Shown: positions 18,951-29,618, counted from the first letter of the stretch. The stretch: 64,000 bases of DNA from an uncultured Bacteroidota bacterium (GCA_902590705.1 CACIXU010000005.1:1-64000), one strand, 5' to 3'. A program made the numbers and translations. The notes: a model not told the origin generated them from the letters alone.

Positions 18951-20057
18951 TTGGTGATTTTAATGCCAAAAAATTTTTATAAAAATTTCCTAATTTATTT
19001 GCTCTTGGGATTGAATGCCTTAAGTGCTAAAGACTCAAAAATATCGGAGGATAATAATGGCAGTGATTTAAAATCTGAAATTAAGTCATATATACTTCAT
19101 CACCTTGAAGACTCCCACGATTTTAATTTGATGTCCTACACCGACAAAAAAAGTGGCAAGAAGGTTTATATTGGTGTGCCTTTGCCCGTTATTCTTTGGG
19201 ATAATGGAATAAAAATCTTTTCCTCAACTAAACTTAATCATGGGAAAACTGTTGTCCAATCAGGGTCTAATTATTATAAACTTTATCACGGTAAAGTATA
19301 CCAGACGGATGCTAAGGGTACAATTAATTTTGATGAAAAAAATTATCCAATTAACTACAAGCCCTTAGATTTTTCTATAACCAAAAACGTAGTATCAATT
19401 TTGTTTACAGCGATAATCATGTTGTTATTATTTAAAGGGTTGGCAGATTCTTACAGGAAAAATGGAATGATCGCTAAGGGATTAGGGCGTTTTTTTGAAC
19501 CCCTAGTGCTGTATGTTCGGGATGAAATTGCTATACCAAATATTGGTAAAAAGCATTACAAAAGGTTTATGAGTTATTTATTGACCTTGTTCTTTTTCAT
19601 ATGGTTTCTCAATCTTTTGGGTTTGACTCCTTTGGGAATTAACGTAACTGGAAATATAGCCATAACCTTTGCTTTAGCCCTAATAACATTTATCATTACT
19701 AATTTAAGTGGTAAAAAAACATATTGGAAACACATTTTTTGGATGCCAGGTGTTCCTATTCCTATGAAAATCATTTTAGCCCCTATCGAGCTTTTAGGTG
19801 TAATCATTAAGCCTTTTTCTTTAATGATACGCCTTTATGCTAACATATCAGCAGGGCACATCGTACTGATGAGCCTTATTTCGTTGATGTTTATTTTTAG
19901 AAATTGGTTAGGTTCAAGTCTTTCGTTTGCATTGGCTTTTTCAATTTCTATAATTGAAATTTTAGTTGCCCTTTTACAAGCATACATCTTTACAGTTTTG
20001 TCCGCCTTGTATTTTGGCTTTGCAGTTGAAGAACACGATGATCATAATCATCACTAA
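18951..20057 (+). CDS. atpB: ATP synthase F0 subunit a
   Basis: Subunit a forms the proton half-channels of the F0 motor. The protein is 368 residues, long because of the ~150-residue N-terminal extracytoplasmic extension typical of Bacteroidota. After a leader-like start (MPKNFYKNFLIYLLLGLNALSAKDS) the membrane domain begins at about residue 145. The essential arginine is in LMIRLYANISAGHIVLMSLISL. The tail is histidine-rich (EEHDDHNHH). Initiation could be the TTG at 18951 or the ATG at 18963; the latter gives a cleaner signal sequence. Confidence 0.95.
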   Translation: MVILMPKNFYKNFLIYLLLGLNALSAKDSKISEDNNGSDLKSEIKSYILHHLEDSHDFNLMSYTDKKSGKKVYIGVPLPVILWDNGIKIFSSTKLNHGKTVVQSGSNYYKLYHGKVYQTDAKGTINFDEKNYPINYKPLDFSITKNVVSILFTAIIMLLLFKGLADSYRKNGMIAKGLGRFFEPLVLYVRDEIAIPNIGKKHYKRFMSYLLTLFFFIWFLNLLGLTPLGINVTGNIAITFALALITFIITNLSGKKTYWKHIFWMPGVPIPMKIILAPIELLGVIIKPFSLMIRLYANISAGHIVLMSLISLMFIFRNWLGSSLSFALAFSISIIEILVALLQAYIFTVLSALYFGFAVEEHDDHNHH

Positions 20058-20082
20058 ATTAATGTATAATTTAAATAAATAG

Positions 20083-20280
<198 letters not shown>

Positions 20281-20335
20281 AAAAAGCTCTATTCTAATTT
20301 GATTTAGGATTGCTTTTATTTAAAACTTTTTTAAT

Positions 20336-20833
20336 ATGGAGAAATTAATTAGTGAGTTTTCTTTTGGCCTATTCTTTTGGCAGCTACTGATATTTATTTT
20401 TTTGGTTTTGCTGTTAAAAAAATTTGCTTGGAAACCGATTTTAGATACTGTCAATGAGCGAGAATCTTCTATAAAAGATGCCATGAGTGAAGCTGATAAA
20501 GCCCGTAATGAAATGGCGGCCATTCAAGAGAGTAATCAAAAAGTCTTAAAGGAAGCAAGAGCAGAACGAGAAGCATTATTAAAGGATGCTAGGAATACTG
20601 GAGCTGAAATTGTTGCTCAGGCTAAGACTGACGCTAAGATTGAGGCAAATAAAATTATTTCCCAAGCGCAAGAAGCCATTCAAAATGAAAAACGTGCTGC
20701 AGTTAATGAATTAAAAAATCAAGTTGCTCAAGTTTCTTTGGAAATTGCTGAAAAAGTAATTGACACTGAATTGGCGAATAAGGACAAACAGGCTCAGTTA
20801 GTTGATAAGTTACTCAAGGATAGTTCTTTATGA
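20336..20833 (+). CDS. atpF: ATP synthase F0 subunit b
   Basis: This 165-residue stator subunit has a single N-terminal membrane helix (FGLFFWQLLIFIFLVLLLKKFAWKPIL), then a long charged alpha-helix rich in Ala, Glu and Lys that forms the peripheral stalk dimer. The FAWKPI.. turn is typical. Its stop overlaps the atpH start as ATGA. Confidence 0.96.
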   Translation: MEKLISEFSFGLFFWQLLIFIFLVLLLKKFAWKPILDTVNERESSIKDAMSEADKARNEMAAIQESNQKVLKEARAEREALLKDARNTGAEIVAQAKTDAKIEANKIISQAQEAIQNEKRAAVNELKNQVAQVSLEIAEKVIDTELANKDKQAQLVDKLLKDSSL

Positions 20834-21378
20834 AGTCAGAAAGAGCTGCGTTGAGATATGCCAAGGCCCTTTTAGACTTTTCCATTGAGGGGCAAGAAGA
20901 AAAAAACGTATTTGATGAAATGCAAAACATACTTAGGGTAATCCGAAGCAGTAAAGACCTAAATGATGTGTTGAACAACCCTGTTTTGCCAACCAAACAA
21001 AAACGGCTTATTATCAAAGAAGTTTTTGACAAAAGCAGTAATTCAACGGAAATGCTCTTTGACTTACTTTCAAAAAACAATAGAGAAGGAATATTGGATA
21101 TTGTTGCACAAAAATATCTTGAATTGTATGACAAATATCAGGGCAAAGTAATTGCGACGGTTACTACTGCAGTACCTTTGAATGAAGCTTTGAAAAAGAA
21201 AGTACTTCAGAAAGCAGCAGAATTATCCTCTCTTAAAATTGAGTTAAAAAATATTATTGACTCCAAAATCAAGGGAGGATTCATACTTAGAGTAGGAGAT
21301 TTACAGTTCAATGCGAGCATTGCCGAGCGCATGGAAATATTAAAGAGAGAATTGATTACATCCAAAAAAAACAGTTAA
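20830..21378 (+). CDS. atpH: ATP synthase F1 subunit delta
   Basis: This 182-residue OSCP/delta subunit links the peripheral stalk to F1. The N-terminal [16 protein letters not shown] helix and the C-terminal [21 protein letters not shown] segment are the two signature regions. It is translationally coupled to atpF by a 4-bp overlap. Confidence 0.95.
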   Translation: MKSERAALRYAKALLDFSIEGQEEKNVFDEMQNILRVIRSSKDLNDVLNNPVLPTKQKRLIIKEVFDKSSNSTEMLFDLLSKNNREGILDIVAQKYLELYDKYQGKVIATVTTAVPLNEALKKKVLQKAAELSSLKIELKNIIDSKIKGGFILRVGDLQFNASIAERMEILKRELITSKKNS

Positions 21379-21388
21379 AAAAAATAAA

Positions 21389-22966
21389 ATGGGAGAAGTT
21401 AAACCCGCTGAAGTTTCAGCAATATTAAAAAGTCAATTGGCAGGATTTGATGCCACTGCAGCCCTGGACGAGGTCGGTACCGTACTTGAAGTAGGAGACG
21501 GTATAGCAAGAGTCTATGGTCTTACTCACGCAGAATACGGGGAATTGGTAACCTTTGAAAACGGAATGGATGGGATGGTACTTAATCTTGAGGAAGATAA
21601 CGTTGGAGTAGTATTGTTGGGACCTTCAAAGGAAATCAAAGAAGGCAATACTGTTAAGAGAACAAAAAAAATTGCTTCTATCAATGTCGGGGAAGAAATA
21701 GTTGGTCGTGTCGTCGACACATTAGGAACACCCATTGATGGTAAAGGACCACTAAAGGGGGAAAGTTATCAAATGCCATTGGAAAGAAAAGCCCCTGGAG
21801 TAATCTTTAGACAACCGGTTAACGAACCGCTCCAAACTGGAATCAAATCCATTGATGCAATGATTCCTATAGGTCGTGGTCAACGAGAGCTGGTTATTGG
21901 TGATCGTCAAACAGGTAAAACTACCGTTTGTATTGACACCATCCTAAATCAAAAGGAGTTTTTTGATGCAGGACAACCTGTTTATTGTATTTATGTTGCA
22001 ATAGGTCAAAAAGCTTCTACTGTTGCTGGTATTGCGAAAACTCTCGAAGATAAAGGCGCTTTAGATTATACAACTATCGTAGCTGCAAATGCTTCTGACC
22101 CAGCACCCATGCAAGTGTATGCTCCATTTGCAGGAGCAGCTATTGGTGAGTATTTTAGAGATACAGGCCGCCCTGCTTTAATCATATACGATGACTTGTC
22201 AAAACAAGCGGTTGCTTATCGAGAGGTATCACTTTTGCTTCGTCGTCCACCAGGTCGTGAAGCATACCCTGGAGACGTATTCTATCTTCACTCTAGGTTA
22301 TTGGAACGTGCCGCAAAAGTGATTGCAGATGATGAAATTGCCAAAGAAATGAATGACCTACCTGAGTCCTTAAAAGATAGAGTAAAAGGAGGGGGTTCTC
22401 TTACCGCATTACCTATTATTGAAACACAAGCTGGAGATGTTTCTGCTTACATTCCAACTAACGTAATTTCAATTACTGATGGCCAAATTTTTTTAGAGTC
22501 TGACCTCTTTAACTCTGGTGTCCGCCCTGCGATTAACGTAGGGATTTCTGTATCTCGTGTTGGTGGGTCGGCTCAGATTAAATCCATGAAAAAGGTTGCG
22601 GGAACTTTAAAACTTGATCAGGCTCAGTTTCGGGAATTGGAAGCATTTGCGAAATTCGGTTCTGATCTTGATGCAGCGACCCTAAATGTAATCGAAAAGG
22701 GACGTAGAAATGTAGAGATTTTAAAACAAGCCCAAAACGACCCCTTTACTGTTGAAGATCAAGTCGCAATAATTTATGCCGGATCAAAAAACCTCCTTAG
22801 AAATGTTCCTGTTCACAAGGTCAAAGCCTTTGAAACTGCTTTTTTATCTAATCTTAAAAAGAATAATAAAAAAGTATTATCCGAACTAAAAGCAGGTAAG
22901 ATTAGTGACGAAGTGATAGAGACATTAAATAAAGTGGCTGAAGAAACTTCCAAAGCATTTGAATAA
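21389..22966 (+). CDS. atpA: ATP synthase F1 subunit alpha
   Basis: This is the 525-residue non-catalytic nucleotide-binding subunit of F1. The P-loop GDRQTGKT is at about residues 171-178. [12 protein letters not shown] and the [24 protein letters not shown] region follow, with [17 protein letters not shown] as the arginine-finger segment. The length and all motifs are normal. The catalytic beta subunit is not in this operon and must be encoded elsewhere. Confidence 0.98.
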   Translation: MGEVKPAEVSAILKSQLAGFDATAALDEVGTVLEVGDGIARVYGLTHAEYGELVTFENGMDGMVLNLEEDNVGVVLLGPSKEIKEGNTVKRTKKIASINVGEEIVGRVVDTLGTPIDGKGPLKGESYQMPLERKAPGVIFRQPVNEPLQTGIKSIDAMIPIGRGQRELVIGDRQTGKTTVCIDTILNQKEFFDAGQPVYCIYVAIGQKASTVAGIAKTLEDKGALDYTTIVAANASDPAPMQVYAPFAGAAIGEYFRDTGRPALIIYDDLSKQAVAYREVSLLLRRPPGREAYPGDVFYLHSRLLERAAKVIADDEIAKEMNDLPESLKDRVKGGGSLTALPIIETQAGDVSAYIPTNVISITDGQIFLESDLFNSGVRPAINVGISVSRVGGSAQIKSMKKVAGTLKLDQAQFRELEAFAKFGSDLDAATLNVIEKGRRNVEILKQAQNDPFTVEDQVAIIYAGSKNLLRNVPVHKVKAFETAFLSNLKKNNKKVLSELKAGKISDEVIETLNKVAEETSKAFE

Positions 22967-22969
22967 AGA

Positions 22970-23833
22970 ATGGCTAATTTAAAAGAAATACGAAATCGTA
23001 TTGCTTCGGTCTCTTCGACCATGCAAATTACAAGTGCTATGAAAATGGTCTCTGCAGCGAAACTGAAAAAAGCACAGGACAGGATTACAGCTATGCGACC
23101 TTATGCAACTAAGTTGACTGAATTAATCCAAAATCTTAGTGCTAACATGGGTGAAGTTGGAGAAAACTCCTACACCACTGTCAGGCCAGAGAAAAATATT
23201 TTGGTAATTGCAATTACCTCTAATAGGGGATTGTGTGGTAGTTTCAATGCTAATATAATCAAAGAAACTCTCAGACTTTGCAAAGAAGATTTCAAAGTAA
23301 AAAAAGTCGATGTATTGGGAATTGGAAAAAAAGGAGGAGATATTTTATCTAAAACTCAAACGATGAAAAGTCGACATGACAGCCTTTTTGATGACCTTAA
23401 TTTTGAGGATACTGCTATAATTGCTGTTGAGGTAATGGAGGAGTTTAAGAAAGGAATATATGATAAGGTACTTTTGGTTTATAACCGATTCAAAAATGCC
23501 GCTACACAGTTGATCACTGTTGAACAATTCCTTCCTATTGTCTCAGAAGAAATTTCTAGTGAAAAATCAAGGGGAGATTACCTTTATGAACCATCACAAT
23601 CTGCCATTATAAAAGAGCTATTACCTAAGTCCCTTAAATTACAATTATTTAAGGCTTTGCAAGATTCCCTAGCAAGTGAACATGGCGCACGTATGACTGC
23701 AATGCACAAGGCCACTGACAATGCCACAGAGCTTAGAGATCAACTCAAACTAACTTATAATAAAGCCCGCCAGGCTGCTATCACCAACGAGATTCTTGAA
23801 ATAGTAGGGGGAGCAGAGGCTTTAAATGGATAA
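22970..23833 (+). CDS. atpG: ATP synthase F1 subunit gamma
   Basis: This 287-residue central rotor shaft has the N-terminal NLKEIRNRIASVSSTMQITSAMKMVSAAKLKKAQ coiled-coil helix and the C-terminal SEHGARMTAMHKATDNATELRD and NKARQAAITNEILEIVGGAEAL helix, both diagnostic. It follows atpA by 3 bp and is the last gene of the operon. A weak hairpin follows. Confidence 0.97.
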   Translation: MANLKEIRNRIASVSSTMQITSAMKMVSAAKLKKAQDRITAMRPYATKLTELIQNLSANMGEVGENSYTTVRPEKNILVIAITSNRGLCGSFNANIIKETLRLCKEDFKVKKVDVLGIGKKGGDILSKTQTMKSRHDSLFDDLNFEDTAIIAVEVMEEFKKGIYDKVLLVYNRFKNAATQLITVEQFLPIVSEEISSEKSRGDYLYEPSQSAIIKELLPKSLKLQLFKALQDSLASEHGARMTAMHKATDNATELRDQLKLTYNKARQAAITNEILEIVGGAEALNG

Positions 23834-23835
23834 AA

Positions 23836-23853
23836 TAACTGTCTTCAGTTTTA
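23836..23853 (+). terminator. Weak candidate terminator after the atp operon
   Basis: AACTG-TCTT-CAGTT forms a 5-bp hairpin directly followed by TTATTT. It lies within 20 bp of the atpG stop. The stem is short, so it is tentative. Confidence 0.35.
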
Positions 23854-23904
23854 TTTAATATATAATTTCACTATGCTTTTTGTATTTTTGATCAAATACT
23901 CAAT

Positions 23905-24342
23905 ATGATTAAAATTCCTGTTATTTATACTGGTAAAGCAAAACTGCCTGATCACGCAACAGCTTTATCGGCGGGAATGGACTTACGAGCCAACATATTT
24001 TCGTCCATTATCCTTCAGCCTTTAGATAGAAAAATCATCCCCACAGGATTATCCATTGCCCTTCCCCGGGGTTACGAGGCTCAAGTTCGACCTAGAAGTG
24101 GACTTGCTGCTAAATACGGCGTAACCGTGCTCAACTCCCCAGGTACTATTGATGCTGATTATCGCGGAGATATTGGCGTAATATTGGTCAATCTTTCTCA
24201 AGACCCCTTTACCATATTGCCAGAAGATCGAATTGCTCAACTGGTTGTGTCACAATACAGTCAAGTAAAATGGGAACCCGTTGAATTTCTCCCAGATTCA
24301 GAAAGAGGCGCAGGAGGTTTTGGAAGTACAGGCAAAAAATAA
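23905..24342 (+). CDS. dut: dUTP diphosphatase
   Basis: Dut hydrolyses dUTP to dUMP and pyrophosphate, keeping uracil out of DNA and feeding dTMP synthesis. The protein is 145 residues, a typical homotrimeric dUTPase. Motif 1 is AGMDLRAN, motif 2 [12 protein letters not shown], motif 3 [13 protein letters not shown], motif 4 RIAQLVVS and motif 5 [10 protein letters not shown]. All five are intact. Confidence 0.97.
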   Translation: MIKIPVIYTGKAKLPDHATALSAGMDLRANIFSSIILQPLDRKIIPTGLSIALPRGYEAQVRPRSGLAAKYGVTVLNSPGTIDADYRGDIGVILVNLSQDPFTILPEDRIAQLVVSQYSQVKWEPVEFLPDSERGAGGFGSTGKK

Positions 24343-24378
24343 CTTTAAAGTAATTGTTTTAATTAAAAAAATTAGATA

Positions 24379-25395
24379 TTGAAAATTATTGTTCCCATGG
24401 CTGGCAGAGGCTCAAGATTAAGACCGCATAGTCTATCCGTTCCAAAGCCAATGTTACCGGTTGCAGGATCTCCAATTGTAGCTCAATTAGTAAATGAAAT
24501 CGCTAGGGTTGTAGCTAAACCAATCGAAGAGGTTGCTTATGTATTAGGTGACCCCGCCTTTTTTGGAAAGTCCATTGAGGAAGAACTGACCGAGGTGGCA
24601 AATGAGCTAGGAGCTAAAGCTAAAATTTATAGACAGCTGGACCCATTAGGAACCGGGCACGCTGTAATGTGTGCTTCTGATTCTCTAACTGGGCCTATCA
24701 TCGTTGCTTATGCGGATACCTTAATTCGTACTGATCTCTCTCTTGATCCTGAGTCAGATGGGATGATTTGGGTAAAAAAAGTACCTAATCCTAAGGCTTA
24801 TGGGGTTGTACAGCTTAATGAAAATGATAAAATTAATTCCTTAGTCGAAAAACCTCAGGAATTTGTTTCAGACCTTGCTGTAATTGGTATTTATTATTTT
24901 CGGGATGCAGCCTTCATTAAATCCGAATTAACAGACAGCATGAAGAAAGCCCGTTCACACGGAGAGGAGTTTTTACTTAATGAAGGAATTCTCTCAATGA
25001 TGAAGAAAGGAGCTGTTTTTACTCCTGGAAAGGTGAAAGAATGGATGGACTGTGGAAATCCAAAAATTACGCTGGAGACCAATAAAAAAATGTTAGGTAT
25101 TTTATCTGAAGAGGGTAATAAACTGATTGCAGATAACATTACAAAAGAAAATAGTGAGATTATCCCTCCCTGTTATATAGGTAAGGGAGTTGTCCTGAAA
25201 AACTCAATAGTTGGTCCAAATGTTGCAATTGGCGAAGGATCTTTTGCAGAAAACTCGACCATCTCTAATTGTCTGATCCAAAAAAATACAGTAATTAAAA
25301 ATGCAAAATTATTTGGTTCTATGATTGGTAATAACGTCAAGTATGATGGTAATCATACCTTTATAAGTATTGGAGACTATTCTGAATTGACTTAA
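24379..25395 (+). CDS. Sugar-phosphate nucleotidyltransferase
   Basis: This 338-residue enzyme of the NTP-transferase family starts KIIVPMAGRGSRLRPHSLSVPKPMLPVAG, with the G-G-RL-P----PK nucleotide-binding signature. DPLGTGHAV and GPIIVAYADTL follow, and a C-terminal left-handed beta-helix of hexapeptide-like repeats (CYIGKGVVLKNSIVGPNVAIGEGSF). It should make an NDP-sugar (glucose-1-phosphate thymidylyl- or mannose-1-phosphate guanylyltransferase type) for surface glycans. The exact base and sugar cannot be read from the sequence. The start is a TTG. It precedes DUF4292 by one base. Confidence 0.88.
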   Translation: MKIIVPMAGRGSRLRPHSLSVPKPMLPVAGSPIVAQLVNEIARVVAKPIEEVAYVLGDPAFFGKSIEEELTEVANELGAKAKIYRQLDPLGTGHAVMCASDSLTGPIIVAYADTLIRTDLSLDPESDGMIWVKKVPNPKAYGVVQLNENDKINSLVEKPQEFVSDLAVIGIYYFRDAAFIKSELTDSMKKARSHGEEFLLNEGILSMMKKGAVFTPGKVKEWMDCGNPKITLETNKKMLGILSEEGNKLIADNITKENSEIIPPCYIGKGVVLKNSIVGPNVAIGEGSFAENSTISNCLIQKNTVIKNAKLFGSMIGNNVKYDGNHTFISIGDYSELT

Positions 25396-25396
25396 A

Positions 25397-26188
25397 ATGT
25401 TAGAAAAAGATTGCAACTTTGCGGATAAAAAAATTGGGATTATTCTCTTTATTATTTTTATCACTGCATGCAAATCCCCAGCATTATTTCCTAGCAAAAA
25501 TCCCATAAAATATTTTCCAGTTAAGGAATTGACAAAAGCCATTTCTAAAAACAGGGTTGACTTTAAAAAATTTAGATCTCGGGTGAAAACAACCTATGAT
25601 GATGGCAAAAGGAGCCAACAAGTGATAATTAACATCAGAATGGAGAAAGACAAAGCTATATGGATTAGCGCGAATATGTTGGTACCTATAGCAAAAATAT
25701 TAATTACTCCTTTAAAAGTATCATTCTTCGAAAAATTTCAAAAAACTTTTTTTGAAGGCGATATTAGTTTTATTAACAACCAATTCAATACTAATTTTGA
25801 CTTTGAGGATATCCAAAATCTATTGATTGGTCTGCCCCTTGCAGACTTAAATCGAGGAAAATGGGAAACCATATCACACCCTAAATACTATATCTTGACC
25901 CCTAAATCTAGTAAAATGCAATTGAGGCCTACTTTTTTCTACGATCCCAGCGATTTTAGTTTAAGAGAACAAAGATTTTTAGTTTCAGGAACTATGCAAT
26001 CCCTGACAATCAAATATATCAATTACCAACGATTAGAGGGAGAATTCCTTCCCCGAGAAATCGAAATTTCTCTCTTTGATGGCCTTGATCTAAAAAGGAT
26101 AACCCTTGAGTATACTCGAGTCGATTTCCCTGATCAGTTAAGTTTACCTTTTAAAATACCAGACGGCTACAAACCAATTGACTTGTAA
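25397..26188 (+). CDS. DUF4292 lipoprotein
   Basis: This 263-residue protein has a lipoprotein leader after a short polar N-terminus (IGIILFIIFITACKSP, Cys about residue 26). Its LolA/LolB-like half-barrel pattern is visible: KKFRSRVKTTYDDGKRSQQVIINIRMEKDKAIWISANML, then KYYILTPKSSK and a C-terminal INYQRLEGEFLPREIEI and ITLEYTRVDFPDQLSLPFKIPDGYKPI. It belongs to DUF4292, commonly encoded beside EnvC-like peptidases in Bacteroidota. Lipid or lipoprotein handling is inferred from the fold only. Its stop overlaps the next start (TAATG). Confidence 0.85.
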   Translation: MLEKDCNFADKKIGIILFIIFITACKSPALFPSKNPIKYFPVKELTKAISKNRVDFKKFRSRVKTTYDDGKRSQQVIINIRMEKDKAIWISANMLVPIAKILITPLKVSFFEKFQKTFFEGDISFINNQFNTNFDFEDIQNLLIGLPLADLNRGKWETISHPKYYILTPKSSKMQLRPTFFYDPSDFSLREQRFLVSGTMQSLTIKYINYQRLEGEFLPREIEISLFDGLDLKRITLEYTRVDFPDQLSLPFKIPDGYKPIDL

Positions 26189-27408
26189 TGTTTAGCTATA
26201 AGTGGTTTTGGACTTTTTGTTGCCTTTTGATGATTTCGGCTGGAACAGCTCAGTCTAACTCTTCCCGACAGAAAGCTCTTGAGGCCCAAAAAAAAAGACT
26301 TCAAAAGGAAATCAAGCAAATAAATACTTTACTATTTAACAACAATCGAAAGGAAAAGACAGTTCTTTCACAAGTTGAGGACCTGGACTTGAAAATTTCT
26401 GTTAGGAGTCAACTCATCAAGGTCAATAATCAACAAGCAAATTTATTGACCCGTCAAATTAACGTTAACCAAAGAGATATTACCGAATTAAGGGTTGAAC
26501 TAGAGGCTTTGAAGAAGGATTATGCTGATATGATAATCAAGTCATATAAAAGTAAATCTTCCTTGAATCGATTGATGTTTTTGTTTTCCTCGACAGATTT
26601 CCTTCAGGCTTACAAAAGGATTCAGTATATTAAACAATATGCTAATTTCAGAAAAAAACAGGGAGAACTGATTGCTGAAAAGACCCAAACGCTTCAGATA
26701 TTAAACAATGCTTTACTTGAGCAAAAGACCAAGAAGCAGGGTTTAGTTGAAGAGAACAAAAAAGCTCAACAGATCTTAATGGATGAGCGAAAATCTCAGC
26801 AGCGACTCATCCGAAGTCTCAAATTCAAGTCTCGTTCCCTTTCTTCTAACATAAAAGAAAAACAACGAAAAGCAATTGCTATAGATAGAGAAATCGAACG
26901 CTTGATAAGGGAAGCAATTGCTGCTTCAAACAAAGCAGCAGGAAAAAAATCCAAAAATGTATTCGCCTTAACACCAGAGGCTAAACTTTTGGCCCAAAAC
27001 TTTATTGCCAACAAAGGCAAACTTCCTTGGCCAGTTGAAAAAGGGATAGTAATTCAACGATTTGGAACTCAGCCTCACCCAGTAGTAAAAACTACAATGA
27101 TAAAGAGTAATGGGGTAACAATAGCCACTAGCTTCAATAGTCTTGCTCGATCAGTATTTGATGGAGAGGTAATGACTGTCTTAAGTTTTAAGGGAAACAA
27201 CCCCACAGTATTGATTAAACACGGTAATTTTATCACTACATATAAAAACATTTCAAAGGTATATGTTAAAAAAGGGGACAAGGTTAAAGCAAAACAGCCA
27301 ATAGGAGAAATATTTACCAACCCACAGACTGGGAAAACTACTTTACAATTCAGTGTATTTAATGAATTAAAAGCACAAAACCCAAAGAATTGGATTTATA
27401 AAATGTAG
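26188..27408 (+). CDS. EnvC-like murein hydrolase activator with M23 domain
   Basis: This 406-residue secreted protein has a signal peptide ending SAGTAQ and a very long coiled coil (about residues 25-255, many K/Q/E heptads, LKKDYADMIIKSYKSKSSLNRLMFLFSS in the middle). A C-terminal LytM/M23 domain starts at LPWPVEKGIVIQRFG. The zinc-ligand positions are not conserved: PHPVVKTTMIKSNGVTIATS lacks the usual HxGxD, and the last motif is LQFSVFNE instead of HFE. That is the degenerate form seen in EnvC-type amidase activators, so it is probably not a peptidase itself. It likely activates cell-separation amidases. Confidence 0.9.
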   Translation: MFSYKWFWTFCCLLMISAGTAQSNSSRQKALEAQKKRLQKEIKQINTLLFNNNRKEKTVLSQVEDLDLKISVRSQLIKVNNQQANLLTRQINVNQRDITELRVELEALKKDYADMIIKSYKSKSSLNRLMFLFSSTDFLQAYKRIQYIKQYANFRKKQGELIAEKTQTLQILNNALLEQKTKKQGLVEENKKAQQILMDERKSQQRLIRSLKFKSRSLSSNIKEKQRKAIAIDREIERLIREAIAASNKAAGKKSKNVFALTPEAKLLAQNFIANKGKLPWPVEKGIVIQRFGTQPHPVVKTTMIKSNGVTIATSFNSLARSVFDGEVMTVLSFKGNNPTVLIKHGNFITTYKNISKVYVKKGDKVKAKQPIGEIFTNPQTGKTTLQFSVFNELKAQNPKNWIYKM

Positions 27409-27410
27409 AA

Positions 27411-28382
27411 TTACTTTTCTACCAAGAACCATGCGTCTTCTTTAAGTGCATACCTGATGTAATTGTGAAGATTTAATGCCTCACGTTTAGAAACAAATCT
27501 TCCATAAGCTACGCGATACAAGCCTTCCGGATTTACTTCTGTAAAGGCAGCCTGAAAACCATCAAGTATGAGTTTTTTTAATAATCTTTCCGCGTTTTCA
27601 ATTGATCTAAAGGAACCGGCTACCACACTGAAGTAGGTTTTATCAAGTGGGGCATTTTCAATCACCTCAGGCTCGGAATTAAAAGAGAGATTCATTTTGG
27701 ATACTGAACCCAAATCAAAAGTTGCTTTTTGAACATTACTTTTTATCTTCTTTTGGGCCAGCTCCATTGACTTAATTTTTTCATTGGCTACATATTGGTT
27801 TCCAAAGTAATACAAGGAACCAGCTAAGGCGATTCCAATTAGTCCAATTGCAGCATATTTTAAGAAAGGCTTGCGCTTTTCTTCTTTTTCTCCTGGGGTA
27901 AACATTAAGTTTTCTTTATTTTCTTTTTCCATGTTATGTGGGGGGTTAAATTCTTTATTATTAGAGTTTTTTATAGGCTTTTTGTAAAAATTACTAAGAC
28001 CAAAAGCACTTAGGTCAAAATTAATTTTACCATCTGGGTAGAAGGTGATTTTTTTCTGTGTATTTAGTCTTATTTCTCCTATTCCAGGGAAAGACAATTG
28101 CTGTGTATTTAGCCTTTGCTTCCAACTAATTACTTCTTTTTCAATTCTCCTTAGAGCTTGTTCAAAAGATACCTTTTCTTTTTGTGCAATATAGTGAGCA
28201 AGTATTCCATCATTGTTACTCAACAAACTGTTAAAACTAATTTCTTTTCTGGGAGGAACAAATAAGCCGCTATCAGTATCTATCAAAATATTCATGGAAC
28301 GCGTGAGAAAAGCGCCAAAATTAGGAACTGTAACACACTCATGTTGGTAAAGTAATTCCTTAATATACTGTTGAGTTAACAT
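27411..28382 (-). CDS. HU-CCDC81 and SPOR domain membrane protein
   Basis: This 323-residue protein has an N-terminal CCDC81-like prokaryotic HU domain pair (IKELLYQHECVTVPNFGAFL and WKQRLNTQQLSFPGIGEIRL). A polar linker follows, then a single membrane helix at about residues 173-190 (YAAIGLIGIALAGSLYYFG), and a C-terminal SPOR domain (FSVVAGSFRSIENAERLLKKL to RVAYGRFVSKREALNL). SPOR domains bind denuded septal peptidoglycan, so the protein may connect the division-site wall to a cytoplasmic partner or DNA. It is convergent with the EnvC-like gene, separated by 2 bp. Confidence 0.88.
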   Translation of the reverse strand: MLTQQYIKELLYQHECVTVPNFGAFLTRSMNILIDTDSGLFVPPRKEISFNSLLSNNDGILAHYIAQKEKVSFEQALRRIEKEVISWKQRLNTQQLSFPGIGEIRLNTQKKITFYPDGKINFDLSAFGLSNFYKKPIKNSNNKEFNPPHNMEKENKENLMFTPGEKEEKRKPFLKYAAIGLIGIALAGSLYYFGNQYVANEKIKSMELAQKKIKSNVQKATFDLGSVSKMNLSFNSEPEVIENAPLDKTYFSVVAGSFRSIENAERLLKKLILDGFQAAFTEVNPEGLYRVAYGRFVSKREALNLHNYIRYALKEDAWFLVEK

Positions 28383-28630
28383 ATTTCAAAGATAATAAAA
28401 ATCTGACCTCACAATAACTACAAGAATTAATGATTGCTCAATTAAAGACATTTAAACAATTTTTAAAAAAAATTTTCTTGAGAAAATTATATCTATTATA
28501 ATAGTAAACCTTCTATCTATTATTGTTTACAGGCTACCAAAACTTATAGCATTTGTTGAATTCAGAATTTTAATGGGAACTAGAGCAAGAAATATCTTTC
28601 AGATAAAGTTAATATTTTATAATTAAAAGA

Positions 28631-29599
28631 TCAGAAACCTAATTTTCGTCTGACTCTAAGCAGAACTTCATCGGCAATTTTACTGGCTTTATTTGCTCCT
28701 TTCGCTAAAGCAACCTCAACTTCTTCTGGGTGTTCGATGTAATAATTGAATTTTATTCTTTCAAGTTTAAATTTTTCTAAAATTAATTCAAATAAGGCTT
28801 GTTTAGTGTCCCCATAGCCAATACCACCATTTATGTATTTTTTGTGAAGTGCATCTACTTGACTTTGATCCCCTAACAAGCTGTATAGTTTAAATAAATT
28901 ACATCGGTCTGGATTTTTTGGTTCATGTATTGATTTACTATCTGTAATAATATTCATTATCTGACTGCGCAGTTTTTTTTCAGGAAGAAAAATATTTATG
29001 GTGTTATTCTTGGACTTACTCATTTTATTTCCATCAGTGCCAATTACGTATTGAGTGTTTCCATGAATCTTAGCTTTTGGCAAAACAAATGTTTGTCCCA
29101 ATTGGTTGTTAAAGCGCGATGCAACATCTCTAGTTATTTCTAAATGTTGTAATTGATCTTTCCCAACAGGGATCAATTCCGCATCGTATATCAAAATATC
29201 CGAAGCCATAAGCATGGGATATGAAAATAGACCAGCATTTACATCTCCTAAATGGTCTGATTTATCCTTAAAAGAATGAGCTAGCGTAAGTCTTTGGTAA
29301 GGGAAAAAACAACTGAGAAACCAAGCCAACTCAGTCACCTGACTTACAGCACTTTGACGGAAGAATATTGTTTTTTCAGGATCTAGTCCACAAGCAAGCC
29401 AAGTTGCGGCTGTAGCAAATGTATTCTCTGATAACTCTTTGCCATTTTTAACTTGAGTTATCGAGTGCAGGTCGGCAATAAAAAAAAATGATTCATTTGC
29501 CTTATCTTTAGATATTTTTATTGCAGGCAATATTGCACCCAGTAGATTTCCTAAGTGTGGAATTCCAGAAGACTGAACACCAGTTAATATTCTTGCCAT
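28631..29599 (-). CDS. trpS: Tryptophanyl-tRNA synthetase
   Basis: TrpS charges tRNA-Trp using ATP. This class I synthetase is 322 residues. The HIGH-like motif is GIPHLGNLLGAI near residues 12-23, and KMSKS is intact in TDGNKMSKSKNN. VGKDQLQHLEITRDVASRFN is the tryptophan-binding segment. The length is normal. It is driven by a clear Bacteroidota-type promoter upstream. About 248 bp of AT-rich sequence without a recognisable gene separates its end from the HU-CCDC81 gene. Confidence 0.97.
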   Translation of the reverse strand: MARILTGVQSSGIPHLGNLLGAILPAIKISKDKANESFFFIADLHSITQVKNGKELSENTFATAATWLACGLDPEKTIFFRQSAVSQVTELAWFLSCFFPYQRLTLAHSFKDKSDHLGDVNAGLFSYPMLMASDILIYDAELIPVGKDQLQHLEITRDVASRFNNQLGQTFVLPKAKIHGNTQYVIGTDGNKMSKSKNNTINIFLPEKKLRSQIMNIITDSKSIHEPKNPDRCNLFKLYSLLGDQSQVDALHKKYINGGIGYGDTKQALFELILEKFKLERIKFNYYIEHPEEVEVALAKGANKASKIADEVLLRVRRKLGF

Positions 29600-29618
29600 T
29601 TTTGAGATTGATTACTTA

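Noticed and set aside
28383..28630. Small gene or RNA between trpS and the HU-CCDC81 gene
   Set aside because: Only AT-rich sequence with no open frame, hairpin or motif worth listing.
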